Shown here: one piece after another, positions 1-9,382 of the stretch
Layout: every line of letters begins with the position of its first letter
Position numbering within the stretch: position 1 is the stretch's first letter
Assembly: GCF_013404085.1 (NCBI RefSeq)
Contig: NZ_JABFHO010000001.1
Span: forward strand, 682,001-746,000
DNA from: Winogradskyella helgolandensis
Lineage (GTDB): Bacteria > Bacteroidota > Bacteroidia > Flavobacteriales > Flavobacteriaceae
DNA: 64,000 nt
Direction: 5' to 3'
Program-made: the position numbers and the translations under genes
Notes under the pieces: generated by a model
The model's input: the letters and a program-made list of their open reading frames with translations, nothing else
Databases searched by the model: none
Told to the model about the DNA's origin: nothing

Positions 1-1132
1 AAACGCGTTTTCTAAACTCGTCCATGTTCTCTTTATTTAATGCCGAAATAAATAACGCATTATCACCAACTCTAGACATCCACGTTTTTTTCCATTCATC
101 AATAGTAAAATTAGCTTCCGTACGTACTTCTACTAAATCTTCTTCATCAAAAGGTTCTGGCTCATAAGCATCAATCTTATTAAAAACCATAATGGTTGGT
201 TTATCCTTACTCTCAATTTCATCTAAAATCTGATTAACAGAATCTATATGCTCTTCAAAATTAGTATGTGAAATATCAACAACGTGAAGTAATAAATCGG
301 CTTCACGAACTTCATCTAATGTACTTTTAAAAGACTCTACCAATTGTGTTGGCAATTTTCTAATAAATCCTACGGTATCACTCATTAAAAATGGCAAGTT
401 ACCAATCACTACTTTTCTGACGGTAGTATCCAAGGTGGCGAACAATTTATTTTCGGCAAACACCTCACTTTTACTAATCACGTTCATTAAAGTAGATTTC
501 CCTACATTGGTATAACCAACTAAGGCCACACGTACCATTTTACCGCGATTACCACGTTGTACGGCTTGTTGTTTATCTATAACTTTAATCTTAGCTTTTA
601 GCAGAGCAATCTTATCACGAACAATTCGTCTATCTGTTTCAATCTCTGTTTCACCAGGTCCGCGCATACCAATTCCCCCTTTTTGACGCTCAAGGTGTGT
701 CCACATTCCTTTTAGTCTTGGTAGTAAATATTCGCATTGTGCTAATTCAACTTGGGTCCTAGCATAACTCGTTTGTGCACGTTGGGCAAAAATGTCTAAA
801 ATAAGATTCGTTCTATCTAAAATCTTACAATTTAATATAGCACTGATGTTTCGTTCTTGTGCAGGCGATAATTCATCATCAAAAATAACAGTACCAATAT
901 CATTTTCTTCTACAAATTTTCTTACATCTTCCATTTTCCCTGTACCAATAAAGGTTTTAGGGTTGGCAATTGCCATTTTTTGGGTAAATCGTTTTATGAC
1001 TTCACCACCAGCAGTATAGGTTAAAAACTCTAATTCGTCTAAGTATTCTTTAGATTTTTCTTCATCTTGATTTTGTGTAATAACACCAATGAGTACTGCT
1101 TTCTCTAATTCTATATCTTTTTTCTCTATCAT
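1..1132 (-). CDS. hflX: GTPase HflX (C-terminus beyond window)
   Basis: Ribosome-associated GTPase that splits or rescues stalled ribosomes; cytoplasmic. The reverse strand reads MIEKKDIELEKAVLIGV from an ATG at 1132 and stays open to the window edge. It contains the HflX N-terminal domain (GTGKMEDVRKF, IFDDELSPAQERN), the glycine-rich linker GGIGMRGPGETEIETDRR, and the G-domain motifs GYTNVGKST (P-loop), DTVGF (G3) and NKID (G4). The C-terminal end lies outside the window, so it is partial here. It is divergent from the exo/endonuclease gene with about 70 bp between them. Identification is secure from motif order. Confidence 0.96.
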   Translation of the reverse strand, partial: MIEKKDIELEKAVLIGVITQNQDEEKSKEYLDELEFLTYTAGGEVIKRFTQKMAIANPKTFIGTGKMEDVRKFVEENDIGTVIFDDELSPAQERNISAILNCKILDRTNLILDIFAQRAQTSYARTQVELAQCEYLLPRLKGMWTHLERQKGGIGMRGPGETEIETDRRIVRDKIALLKAKIKVIDKQQAVQRGNRGKMVRVALVGYTNVGKSTLMNVISKSEVFAENKLFATLDTTVRKVVIGNLPFLMSDTVGFIRKLPTQLVESFKSTLDEVREADLLLHVVDISHTNFEEHIDSVNQILDEIESKDKPTIMVFNKIDAYEPEPFDEEDLVEVRTEANFTIDEWKKTWMSRVGDNALFISALNKENMDEFRKRV

Positions 1133-1203
1133 AATAAATTAAAGTACAAAGTTAAGCAAATGGTTTAGTCCTATTAATATTTTAAAAAGCTATATTTAAT
1201 CCT

Positions 1204-2154
1204 ATGAATAATTATATTGACGCTTATACCATTGCATTTTATAATATCGAAAATTTATTCGATATAAAAAAAGCCCCTTTAACAAATGATAAAGATTTTT
1301 TACCAACATCTCAAAAACGCTGGACGTTAAAACGCTATCAAAATAAATTAATGAAATTGGGAACGGTAATTCCACAAATAGGTAATGAAGATAATCAAAT
1401 TGCACCAATAATTATTGGTTTAGCCGAAGTTGAAAACCAGAACGTCCTCTCAGACTTAGTAAATAGTAAAAACCTCAAAGAAGAAAATTATAAATTTATT
1501 CATTTTGATTCTCCCGACGAAAGAGGTATAGACGTAGCATTACTATATAAACCTGACATTTTTAAAGTAACACATTCTGAAACCTTTTCTGTATATCTTC
1601 AAAATGAAAAAGGAGAGCAAGATTATACTAGAGATATTCTTTTGGTACAAGGGGAACTAAATAATGACCCTATTAATATCATTGTTAATCATTGGTCATC
1701 TCGTAGAGAAGGCGTCAGAGAAACCGAATTTAAGCGTATTGCATCGGCCAAAGTTGTAAATTCAGTGATTAAGAAGGTTAAAAATGAAAACTTGAAGGCT
1801 AAAATTATTGTTATGGGTGACTTTAATGATAACCCTAATTGTAATAGTATGCTACTGCTTGAGAACGAAAGCGGTCTTTTTAATCCTTTTAAAACCGTTT
1901 GGTCTCGAGACAACGGAAGTTTGAGTCATAATTTTCAATGGAACTTATTTGACCAAATTTTATTTTCTACTAATTTTTTTGACACTAGTAATTCTAAATT
2001 AGTATTTAGCGATGCTAAAGTTTTTAATAGTAAATTTCTTACGCAATTAGATGGTAAATACAAAGGTCAACCATTTAGGACCTTTGTAGGTAAAAAATAT
2101 AAGGGAGGTTACAGTGATCATTTCCCCGTTTTTATTGAATTGAAGCCTTCATAA
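1204..2154 (+). CDS. Endonuclease/exonuclease/phosphatase family protein
   Basis: A 316-aa member of the EEP fold (DNase I / exonuclease III-like metal-dependent phosphoesterases). Visible motifs in order are YNIEN near residue 13 (Asn), the metal-binding Glu in GLAEVEN near 75, VNHWSSR near 160 (His), GDFND near 205 (Asp/Asn) and the C-terminal SDHFPVF (Asp-His). These are the full catalytic set. There is no obvious signal peptide, so it is probably cytoplasmic. The substrate (DNA, RNA or a phosphorylated small molecule) cannot be told from sequence. Its length is typical of flavobacterial single-domain EEP proteins. Confidence 0.88.
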   Translation: MNNYIDAYTIAFYNIENLFDIKKAPLTNDKDFLPTSQKRWTLKRYQNKLMKLGTVIPQIGNEDNQIAPIIIGLAEVENQNVLSDLVNSKNLKEENYKFIHFDSPDERGIDVALLYKPDIFKVTHSETFSVYLQNEKGEQDYTRDILLVQGELNNDPINIIVNHWSSRREGVRETEFKRIASAKVVNSVIKKVKNENLKAKIIVMGDFNDNPNCNSMLLLENESGLFNPFKTVWSRDNGSLSHNFQWNLFDQILFSTNFFDTSNSKLVFSDAKVFNSKFLTQLDGKYKGQPFRTFVGKKYKGGYSDHFPVFIELKPS

Positions 2155-2378
2155 TAATTAGCCAACCCATTTGTCGATTAATACGGTAGTTAATCTATTT
2201 TAAGATTGTTAACAACATGTTAATAGTCATTTTTTATATATTCGAGTTCGCATAGTTAAAACGTCCAACCAACGGCAGTTATGCGGAACACATCACAATT
2301 TTTCTCAAAAACCAACAAACCGCTTTATAATCAAACAGTTATAAAGCAAATAAATAATTTTTAACAAACCGATTAATA

Positions 2379-5300
2379 ATGAAAAAAATTACTCTATTTT
2401 TAATCATGCTAGGTTTCTTCCTTACCGCTAGCGCTCAGTATGATTTTCCACCTATAGTAGGACCGATAAATGTTGTCTCCGGAGGAAATGTAAGTATCAA
2501 TATCAATGATACAGCCAATACAGCAGGCATGCCTGCATCCTCTTCTGGGTCATATTCATCGTTTTCGGTATCAGCTGATTGGGTCGAAGGTGACGGATTC
2601 CCTTATTCTCAAGAAGCCCAACTGACTATAACGACTTCAGCGGGAGATGTATTTTTAGATATAGCAACTTCTGGCTGGAACTTTGACGCTAACGATACAA
2701 CGTTGATTTTCTCAGGTGAATTACCTGCAGGTTACGATCCTACTACAGACGGATATTTAGAAATTACACCTAACCAAGATTATGCTGGATCTGATGCCAA
2801 TTGGTCTAATATAGTTGTAACACTTTTTGAAAGTCCAAGCTGTCTTAGCCCATCAGGTATGATGACTACCATGTTAACAACAACAGATGTTGATTTAACT
2901 TGGAGTGCAGGCTTTTCTGAAACGGCATGGAATGTTGAATACAATAGTGGAGCCGATTTTACACCAGGTGCAGGTGAAGAAGAAGCTTCTGCTGCTATTA
3001 CAGGTACACCTGCAACATCATTCACAGGATTAACTGAGAATACAAATTACTATGTGTATTATCAAGCCGATTGTGGTATCGATGATGGTGTAAGCGAATG
3101 GGTAGGACCTTTTACTTTTTATACAGGTTATTGTCAATCTATACCAACAAATCTAGAGGGTAATGGAATCTCACAAATAGTATTAGGTGAGGAAACATTA
3201 ATTTCTGAAGGAGCTCTTAACAATGAAGATTTTACAGCAACAACTGTTGATTTAGCTTCTAGTGTAACTTCAAACATGCAAATTACCTTTGTTACAGGTT
3301 ATGCATACTACGCTAACGTTTGGATTGATTTTAATAATGATTTAGTATATGACAATGCTACTGAATTGGTTTTTTCAGGGCAAGCACCAGGTGGTAACCC
3401 TACTACATTAGATGCATCATTCGTAATGCCAGAAGTACCTTTAGGTAATTATAATATGAGAATGGTAAGTTCATACAATGAACAATCGCCAGCTAACCCA
3501 TGTTATTCAGGGATTTGGGGTGTAACAGCAGAAATGACTATAAACGTTACCGAAGCACCAAGTTGTATTCCTCCTAGTGCTTTAACAGCTACTGGAATTG
3601 GAGCAAATTCTGCAGAACTCAGTTGGAATCAAGTAGGTAGTGTATCCCAATGGAATATTGAAGTTGTAACTAATGGAACTCCGCCAACAGGTACACCAAC
3701 CGAAATTGATATTTTAAATCCATATACTGCTACTGGTTTAGACGGTTTAACAAGTTACGATTATTATGTACAAGCTAATTGTGGAAGTGAGCTAAGTGCA
3801 TGGACAGGTCCTTTTACATTTACGACGTTATGTGATGTAATTGTTCCTGATTATATTCAAGACTTTACAGATCTTACTTTTACTGTCACCCCTGAATGTT
3901 GGGATGAAGCTGATAATGGTGACCCAACTACGGGCCCTATAGATTTGGGCGCAGGATCTTGGACCGTTGATGGATTTCTTAATGATGGTTTTACAGGAGC
4001 CTATAAAATAAATGTTTATGGTTCAACTTTTGTAGATTTTAGTGATTGGATTTTATCACCACAGTTTGACCTAACTGGTGATCCTTTTCAAGTAGAATTT
4101 GATTTTGGCATTACACTATGGGGTAATGCAAACCCTGGTGTATTAGGTTCTGATGATTCAGTACAACTTTTAATATCAAACGATAATGGCATTTCGTGGA
4201 CAACTTTACTTACTTATGACAATGCTTCTACAATACCTGCAGCTGGCGCTCATCCAGTAGTAAATTTATCGGCATATAGTGGTCAAACCGTTCAATTTGC
4301 TATATATGCTACCTCTGGAACAATCGTTGACTCGCAAGATGTTGACATATTTGTAGATAATTTCCAAGTAAGAGCCGTACCTGAATGTCCTGAACCAAAT
4401 GATTTAGCGGTTACAAATATAACATCTGATTCTGCTGAATTATCATGGGTAGAAGCAGGAACTTCTGCAATATGGAATGTAGAAATAGTAGAAGCAGGTG
4501 AAACACCGACAGGTACACCAACAGACACAAACGTTTCTAACCCTTATATTGCAACAGGTCTTGATGCAATTACTTCTTATGATTTCTATGTACAATCTGA
4601 TTGTGGTGGCGATATAAGTGTGTATACTGGTCCTTTAAACTTCACAACGGTATGTTCTGTGTTTATTCCAGATTATATTCAAAACTTCACAACTATAACT
4701 CCTGATTGTTGGAATGAAGCCAATAACGGTGATTTAACGACTGGTCCTACAGAATTAGGAGCTAGTTCTTGGACTGCTGATGGATTCCTTAACGATGGTT
4801 TTACTGGAGCTTATAGATTAAACTTATACGGTACAACTTTCAACGATTGGATTTTATCACCACAATTTGACTTAACTGGTGGTCCTTTTCAAGTAGAATT
4901 TGATTTCGGAATTACAACTTGGACAAATACTACTGTTGGAACGTTAGGTTCTGATGATATTGTGGATTTCTTAATATCTACCGATAATGGTGCTACATGG
5001 TCGAGTTTAACAACTTATGACAATACATCTACATTATCTGAAACCGGTGAACATCCAGTAATGGATTTAACGGCGTATAGTGGTCAAATAGTACAATTTG
5101 CATTTTATGCTACTAGTGGTACTGTTAATGACGGTAACGACAATGATGTATTTGTAGATAACTTTAGAGTTAGAGGCATTCCAACATGTCCTGAGCCTAC
5201 AGACTTAACAGCTACTAATTTAAGTTTAACGTCTACTGAATTAAGTTGGACAGAAAACGGATCTGCTTCAGAATGGAACATTCAATATGGTGAAGCTGGT

Positions 5301-8300
5301 TTCGCACTAGGTTCTGGTACATTTGAATATAATATCGACACCAACCCATATATTTTATCTGATTTAACATCTGATACTAGTTATGAGTATTATGTACAAG
5401 CTATTTGTAGCCCTGGAGATGAAAGTTCATTTAACGGCCCATTCGAGTTCTATACTGGTTACTGTGCTTCTATTCCTTCATCTAATGATGGTAATGGAGT
5501 TAACAACGCTACAGTCGGTTTAACAGATTTTCCAAGTCCAGGAGATGTCACTTATGAAAATAATACGTCACCTGTTGTGAATGTTTTCCAAGGGATAAAT
5601 ACCAATGTAGAAATAGAATATGCTCATACAGCAACCTACAATACTAATATCTGGATAGATTTTAATGATGATTTAATATTCGATACCTCTGAGATGGTAT
5701 ATGGAGGTGCTTCAGCAGGCGGTAGTAATCCACATATATTAGATGCTTCATTTACAATGCCTTTAACAGCTCCACTAGGAGAACATAGAATGCGAATTGT
5801 AGGAACTGATTTTGTACAAACACCTATTAACCCTTGTTATAATGGCACTTGGGGTGTAACTTTAGATTTCACAGTAAACGTTCAAGAATTAAATTGTACG
5901 CTTGCCGAAGCAGAATTTACAACAGTACCAGACTGTGATAACGATCAATTTTACATTGCTGTAAACGTTATAAGTTTAGGCGATGCTACTTCATTAGAAA
6001 TTACTAATAATTTTGATGGAGGTACAATTCAAGTCTCTGATACTGAAACATACCAAGCCGGTCCATTCGCTTTTGGAACTGCCGTTAAAGTATTTGTAAC
6101 CAATGAACAAGATAATAATTGTGTTATCAGCAGTGAAACTTTCGAAATTTTAGCATGTCCACCAAGTAATGATGAATGTGACCAAGCTATAACAGCAGTA
6201 GTTAATGAGTTTGGTAGTTGCGATTTAGTAACTTCTGGAACTATACTAGCTGCATCACCTTCAAATGTTCCTGACAGTTCTTGTACTGGCACACCAAATG
6301 ACGATGTTTGGTTTGAGTTTACAGCTTTAAGTGACGTTCAACTGATTTCAATAATTAATATTACTGGAGGTACCACTAATATAGATCATGCTGTTTATGA
6401 AGGGGCTTGTGGATCTTTAACAGAATTATATTGTTCAGATGATGTTGCAAGTATAACAACACAATTAACCATTGGCACAACGTATTACATAAGAGTATTT
6501 AGTGGAGGTAGTGTGTCAGAGACTTCTACGTTTGATCTTTGTATTAGACCTGCACCAACAAATACATTATGTGAAAATGCAGAAAATTTCTGTTCAGAAG
6601 GAGGAGCTTTAGTTGCACCTAGTATATTTGGAATTCCATCTGCTGGAGCAATAGCATGTTTAACTTCTGCTCAAAACCCAACATGGAATACTATTCAAAT
6701 TGGTAGTCCTGGATTGGTTGAAATTACAATATCTCAGGTAGATGATGATGGTTTCGGCTTAGACGTAGATTATGCACTTTGGGGACCTTTTAGTTCTATA
6801 GAAGACTCTTGTGATAATTTAGATTTAGGGTGTCCAACACCAGGAGATTGTCCAGGAATTCCATATGCACCAGAATTCTATCCGTATGGAAACATTGCAG
6901 ATTGTAGTTGGTCAGCAGCTTCAATAGAAACATTAACAATAGACAATGCCCTAGAAGGAGAAATCTATATACTACTAGTATCTAACTATGGAAATCAACC
7001 AGGTACAATTTCTATAGAGCAAACAAACGGAGGTGGTCCAACAGATGGAACTATTGACGCTGAAATCTCAGCTGAGATTGTTAGTAACGAAGTTCTACTT
7101 TTAGAAACTGATGATCCTAATATCGTTGAAGCTAATGTATGTGGTTTTGAATCAATAACGTTAGAAACAAGCTCACCTTTTGCAGATGAATATGTTTGGT
7201 ATAAAGATGGTTTTGTTATGGAAGGAGAAACTTCTTCAACTCTTGTTGTTACAGAATCTAACAACTACCAAGTACAGGCTACTGATAACCAATGTGGTTC
7301 TGAAGCATTCTCTCAAATAGCATTTATATACCTTTATGAAGATCCAGAGCCATTAGCTCCTCAAACACTCGCTGAATGTGATGGGCCAGAAGCTGACGGA
7401 ACAGAAACATTTGATTTAGATGCTTTTTCAACATCACTTGGTCTCGATGGATTTACGGTAAGCTATTATTTGACTACAGATGATGCTGCCCAAGCCATAA
7501 ACCCTGTAGATTCTCAATATGAATCAAGTGGTGAGACACTAATCATCAGAATAGAAGATGAAAATGCTGCAATAAATGGATTCTTAGGATGTAGAGAGTT
7601 ATCTCAAATAGAATTAATAGTTAATCCAAGACCTATTATTAATCAGCCAGAAGATTTTGTTGTCTGTGATGATTTAGATGGTGTTGTAGATGGTGAAACA
7701 GAATTTGATTTAGTTTCCTTAAATGACGAAATTACTATTGAAGATGATATCATAATCTCATACCATACTTCTTTAGAAACAGCAGAAGCTGGTTCAGGCG
7801 CATTAACTAACCCTTACACTAGTAGCGGAGAAACTGTTTATGTCAGAGCAGAAAATACAGTAACTGGATGTTACCAGACGACTTCATTTGATCTAGAAGT
7901 TAATATCGTTCCATTGGCTGATTTTGATCTTCAGTATAATTATATAGTATGTCCTGACGCAACAGTTCCAATTACAATTGGCATAACCCCTTCTAACTTT
8001 ACTGATGCAGATGTTTCTGTTAGTTGGTCTTTAGATGGTAACCCAATAACTGGAAATGGTACAACCTTAAGTTCTGTACTGCTTGCAGGTGAATATTCTG
8101 CTACTATAACTTTTAATGGTACAGGATGTTCTAACACTATAACTGTAACTGTTGAAGAAGCTGAGTCATGTATCTTCCCTGAAGGTATTTCACCAGGTGT
8201 TTCACCAGGTCAGAACGATACTTTTGACTTAAGCAGTTTTGGTGTGACTAAACTTGAAATATTTAACAGATACGGAACACTCGTGTATTCAAAAAAGAAT

Positions 8301-8426
8301 TACGTTGATGAATGGGTTGGACAAAACAATGATGGTGATGAGCTACCAGTAGGTACGTATTTCTATACGGTTGTTTACGAAGGTGGTGCAAAAACAAAAA
8401 GTGCTTGGGTATATATTAACAAATAA
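2379..8426 (+). CDS. Giant T9SS-exported adhesin with gliding-motility-type C-terminal domain
   Basis: A 2015-aa surface protein. An N-terminal signal peptide ends at ASAQ. It is followed by fibronectin-III-like modules (recurring TELSW / YYVQA patterns) and two GEVED-like segments (WIDFNNDL near residue 310 and WIDFNDDL near 1090). Two near-duplicate lectin/MAM-like segments (WILSPQFDLTG; about residues 482-670 and 757-937) come next, then PKD/Ig-like repeats. The end is a CHU_C-type gliding-motility domain (EIFNRYGTLVY ... LPVGTYFYTV), which marks type B cargo of the type IX secretion system. The next genes, 27 and 20 bp apart, encode PorP/SprF and an OmpA-PD40 protein, the usual partners that anchor such adhesins at the outer membrane. 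Probable role: adhesion or gliding. The ligand is unknown. Confidence 0.93.
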   Translation: MKKITLFLIMLGFFLTASAQYDFPPIVGPINVVSGGNVSININDTANTAGMPASSSGSYSSFSVSADWVEGDGFPYSQEAQLTITTSAGDVFLDIATSGWNFDANDTTLIFSGELPAGYDPTTDGYLEITPNQDYAGSDANWSNIVVTLFESPSCLSPSGMMTTMLTTTDVDLTWSAGFSETAWNVEYNSGADFTPGAGEEEASAAITGTPATSFTGLTENTNYYVYYQADCGIDDGVSEWVGPFTFYTGYCQSIPTNLEGNGISQIVLGEETLISEGALNNEDFTATTVDLASSVTSNMQITFVTGYAYYANVWIDFNNDLVYDNATELVFSGQAPGGNPTTLDASFVMPEVPLGNYNMRMVSSYNEQSPANPCYSGIWGVTAEMTINVTEAPSCIPPSALTATGIGANSAELSWNQVGSVSQWNIEVVTNGTPPTGTPTEIDILNPYTATGLDGLTSYDYYVQANCGSELSAWTGPFTFTTLCDVIVPDYIQDFTDLTFTVTPECWDEADNGDPTTGPIDLGAGSWTVDGFLNDGFTGAYKINVYGSTFVDFSDWILSPQFDLTGDPFQVEFDFGITLWGNANPGVLGSDDSVQLLISNDNGISWTTLLTYDNASTIPAAGAHPVVNLSAYSGQTVQFAIYATSGTIVDSQDVDIFVDNFQVRAVPECPEPNDLAVTNITSDSAELSWVEAGTSAIWNVEIVEAGETPTGTPTDTNVSNPYIATGLDAITSYDFYVQSDCGGDISVYTGPLNFTTVCSVFIPDYIQNFTTITPDCWNEANNGDLTTGPTELGASSWTADGFLNDGFTGAYRLNLYGTTFNDWILSPQFDLTGGPFQVEFDFGITTWTNTTVGTLGSDDIVDFLISTDNGATWSSLTTYDNTSTLSETGEHPVMDLTAYSGQIVQFAFYATSGTVNDGNDNDVFVDNFRVRGIPTCPEPTDLTATNLSLTSTELSWTENGSASEWNIQYGEAGFALGSGTFEYNIDTNPYILSDLTSDTSYEYYVQAICSPGDESSFNGPFEFYTGYCASIPSSNDGNGVNNATVGLTDFPSPGDVTYENNTSPVVNVFQGINTNVEIEYAHTATYNTNIWIDFNDDLIFDTSEMVYGGASAGGSNPHILDASFTMPLTAPLGEHRMRIVGTDFVQTPINPCYNGTWGVTLDFTVNVQELNCTLAEAEFTTVPDCDNDQFYIAVNVISLGDATSLEITNNFDGGTIQVSDTETYQAGPFAFGTAVKVFVTNEQDNNCVISSETFEILACPPSNDECDQAITAVVNEFGSCDLVTSGTILAASPSNVPDSSCTGTPNDDVWFEFTALSDVQLISIINITGGTTNIDHAVYEGACGSLTELYCSDDVASITTQLTIGTTYYIRVFSGGSVSETSTFDLCIRPAPTNTLCENAENFCSEGGALVAPSIFGIPSAGAIACLTSAQNPTWNTIQIGSPGLVEITISQVDDDGFGLDVDYALWGPFSSIEDSCDNLDLGCPTPGDCPGIPYAPEFYPYGNIADCSWSAASIETLTIDNALEGEIYILLVSNYGNQPGTISIEQTNGGGPTDGTIDAEISAEIVSNEVLLLETDDPNIVEANVCGFESITLETSSPFADEYVWYKDGFVMEGETSSTLVVTESNNYQVQATDNQCGSEAFSQIAFIYLYEDPEPLAPQTLAECDGPEADGTETFDLDAFSTSLGLDGFTVSYYLTTDDAAQAINPVDSQYESSGETLIIRIEDENAAINGFLGCRELSQIELIVNPRPIINQPEDFVVCDDLDGVVDGETEFDLVSLNDEITIEDDIIISYHTSLETAEAGSGALTNPYTSSGETVYVRAENTVTGCYQTTSFDLEVNIVPLADFDLQYNYIVCPDATVPITIGITPSNFTDADVSVSWSLDGNPITGNGTTLSSVLLAGEYSATITFNGTGCSNTITVTVEEAESCIFPEGISPGVSPGQNDTFDLSSFGVTKLEIFNRYGTLVYSKKNYVDEWVGQNNDGDELPVGTYFYTVVYEGGAKTKSAWVYINK

Positions 8427-8453
8427 TCAACTATAAAAAATTAACTTATTATA

Positions 8454-9362
8454 ATGAAAAAACTCTCTATTATAGCGGTTTTGCTTTTAGCATTTCAGAT
8501 GCATGGGCAACAAGACCCACAGTACACGCAGTACATGTATAATATGAATATCATTAATCCTGCGTATGCAGGCTCAAAAGAAAATCTTTCTTTTGGATTA
8601 TTATACAGAAATCAATGGACAAAGATTGATGGCGGACCAGAAACAGGAACATTTTTCGGTCATGCACCTATTAGTGATAAGCTTGGCTTAGGGGTGTCTC
8701 TTATTTCAGATCAAATTGGTCCGGTTAAAGAAACCAATGCTTATATAGATTTGTCGTACACATTGCAATTAGGTGGTGAACACCGTTTAGCATTTGGCGT
8801 AAAAGCGGGAGCTACATTTCATGATATAGGTTTAAACTCGGGTGTAGATGTGGTGGATAATACAGACCCATTTTTTGCACAAGACATTAATACGACAACA
8901 CCTAATATCGGAGCAGGGTTCTTTTATTATACTGATAAATATTATGTTTCCTTATCTGTACCAAATTTATTGTCATCAGTACATTTAGATGCTGATGGTT
9001 ATGAAATAGGATCTGAAACACAACACTATTTCTTAACTGGTGGTTACGTGTTCGATTTATCACCAAATACAGAGTTGAAGCCATCAGTAATGGTGAAGTC
9101 TGCATTTGATGCACCAACATCATTCGATGTTAACGTCAATGCGAGATTCTACAAAAAATTCGAAATTGGAGCGTCATATCGATTAGATGATTCATTTTCT
9201 GGTTTAGTTAATTTTGCTTTATCACCATCTATAAGAGTAGGATATGCATATGATGCCATCTCTTCAGATATTAAAGCCTATGCACCTGCATCTCATGAGA
9301 TCATGTTATTATTTGATCTTAATTTTGCAAAACGTGTTTCTCGTTCACCTAGATACTTTTAA
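8454..9362 (+). CDS. PorP/SprF family type IX secretion outer-membrane protein
   Basis: A 302-aa outer-membrane beta-barrel of the PorP/SprF family. It has a signal peptide ending near MHGQQDP and the family's N-terminal signature DPQYTQYMYN followed by INPAYAGS. The rest is amphipathic beta-strand pattern ending with aromatic residues (SPRYF). It lies 27 bp after the giant adhesin and 20 bp before an OmpA-family gene, the typical adhesin-sprF-ompA cassette. Such proteins help secrete or attach the cognate adhesin at the cell surface. Because several paralogues usually exist per genome, I do not give a specific gene symbol. Confidence 0.94.
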   Translation: MKKLSIIAVLLLAFQMHGQQDPQYTQYMYNMNIINPAYAGSKENLSFGLLYRNQWTKIDGGPETGTFFGHAPISDKLGLGVSLISDQIGPVKETNAYIDLSYTLQLGGEHRLAFGVKAGATFHDIGLNSGVDVVDNTDPFFAQDINTTTPNIGAGFFYYTDKYYVSLSVPNLLSSVHLDADGYEIGSETQHYFLTGGYVFDLSPNTELKPSVMVKSAFDAPTSFDVNVNARFYKKFEIGASYRLDDSFSGLVNFALSPSIRVGYAYDAISSDIKAYAPASHEIMLLFDLNFAKRVSRSPRYF

Positions 9363-9382
9363 TCAGTTAAGCTAAATCAATT

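Noticed and set aside
2206..2244. Promoter for the giant adhesin (TTG ... TATATTCG)
   Set aside because: The -7 match is imperfect and the TTG distance (28 bp) is too long for the Bacteroidota consensus.
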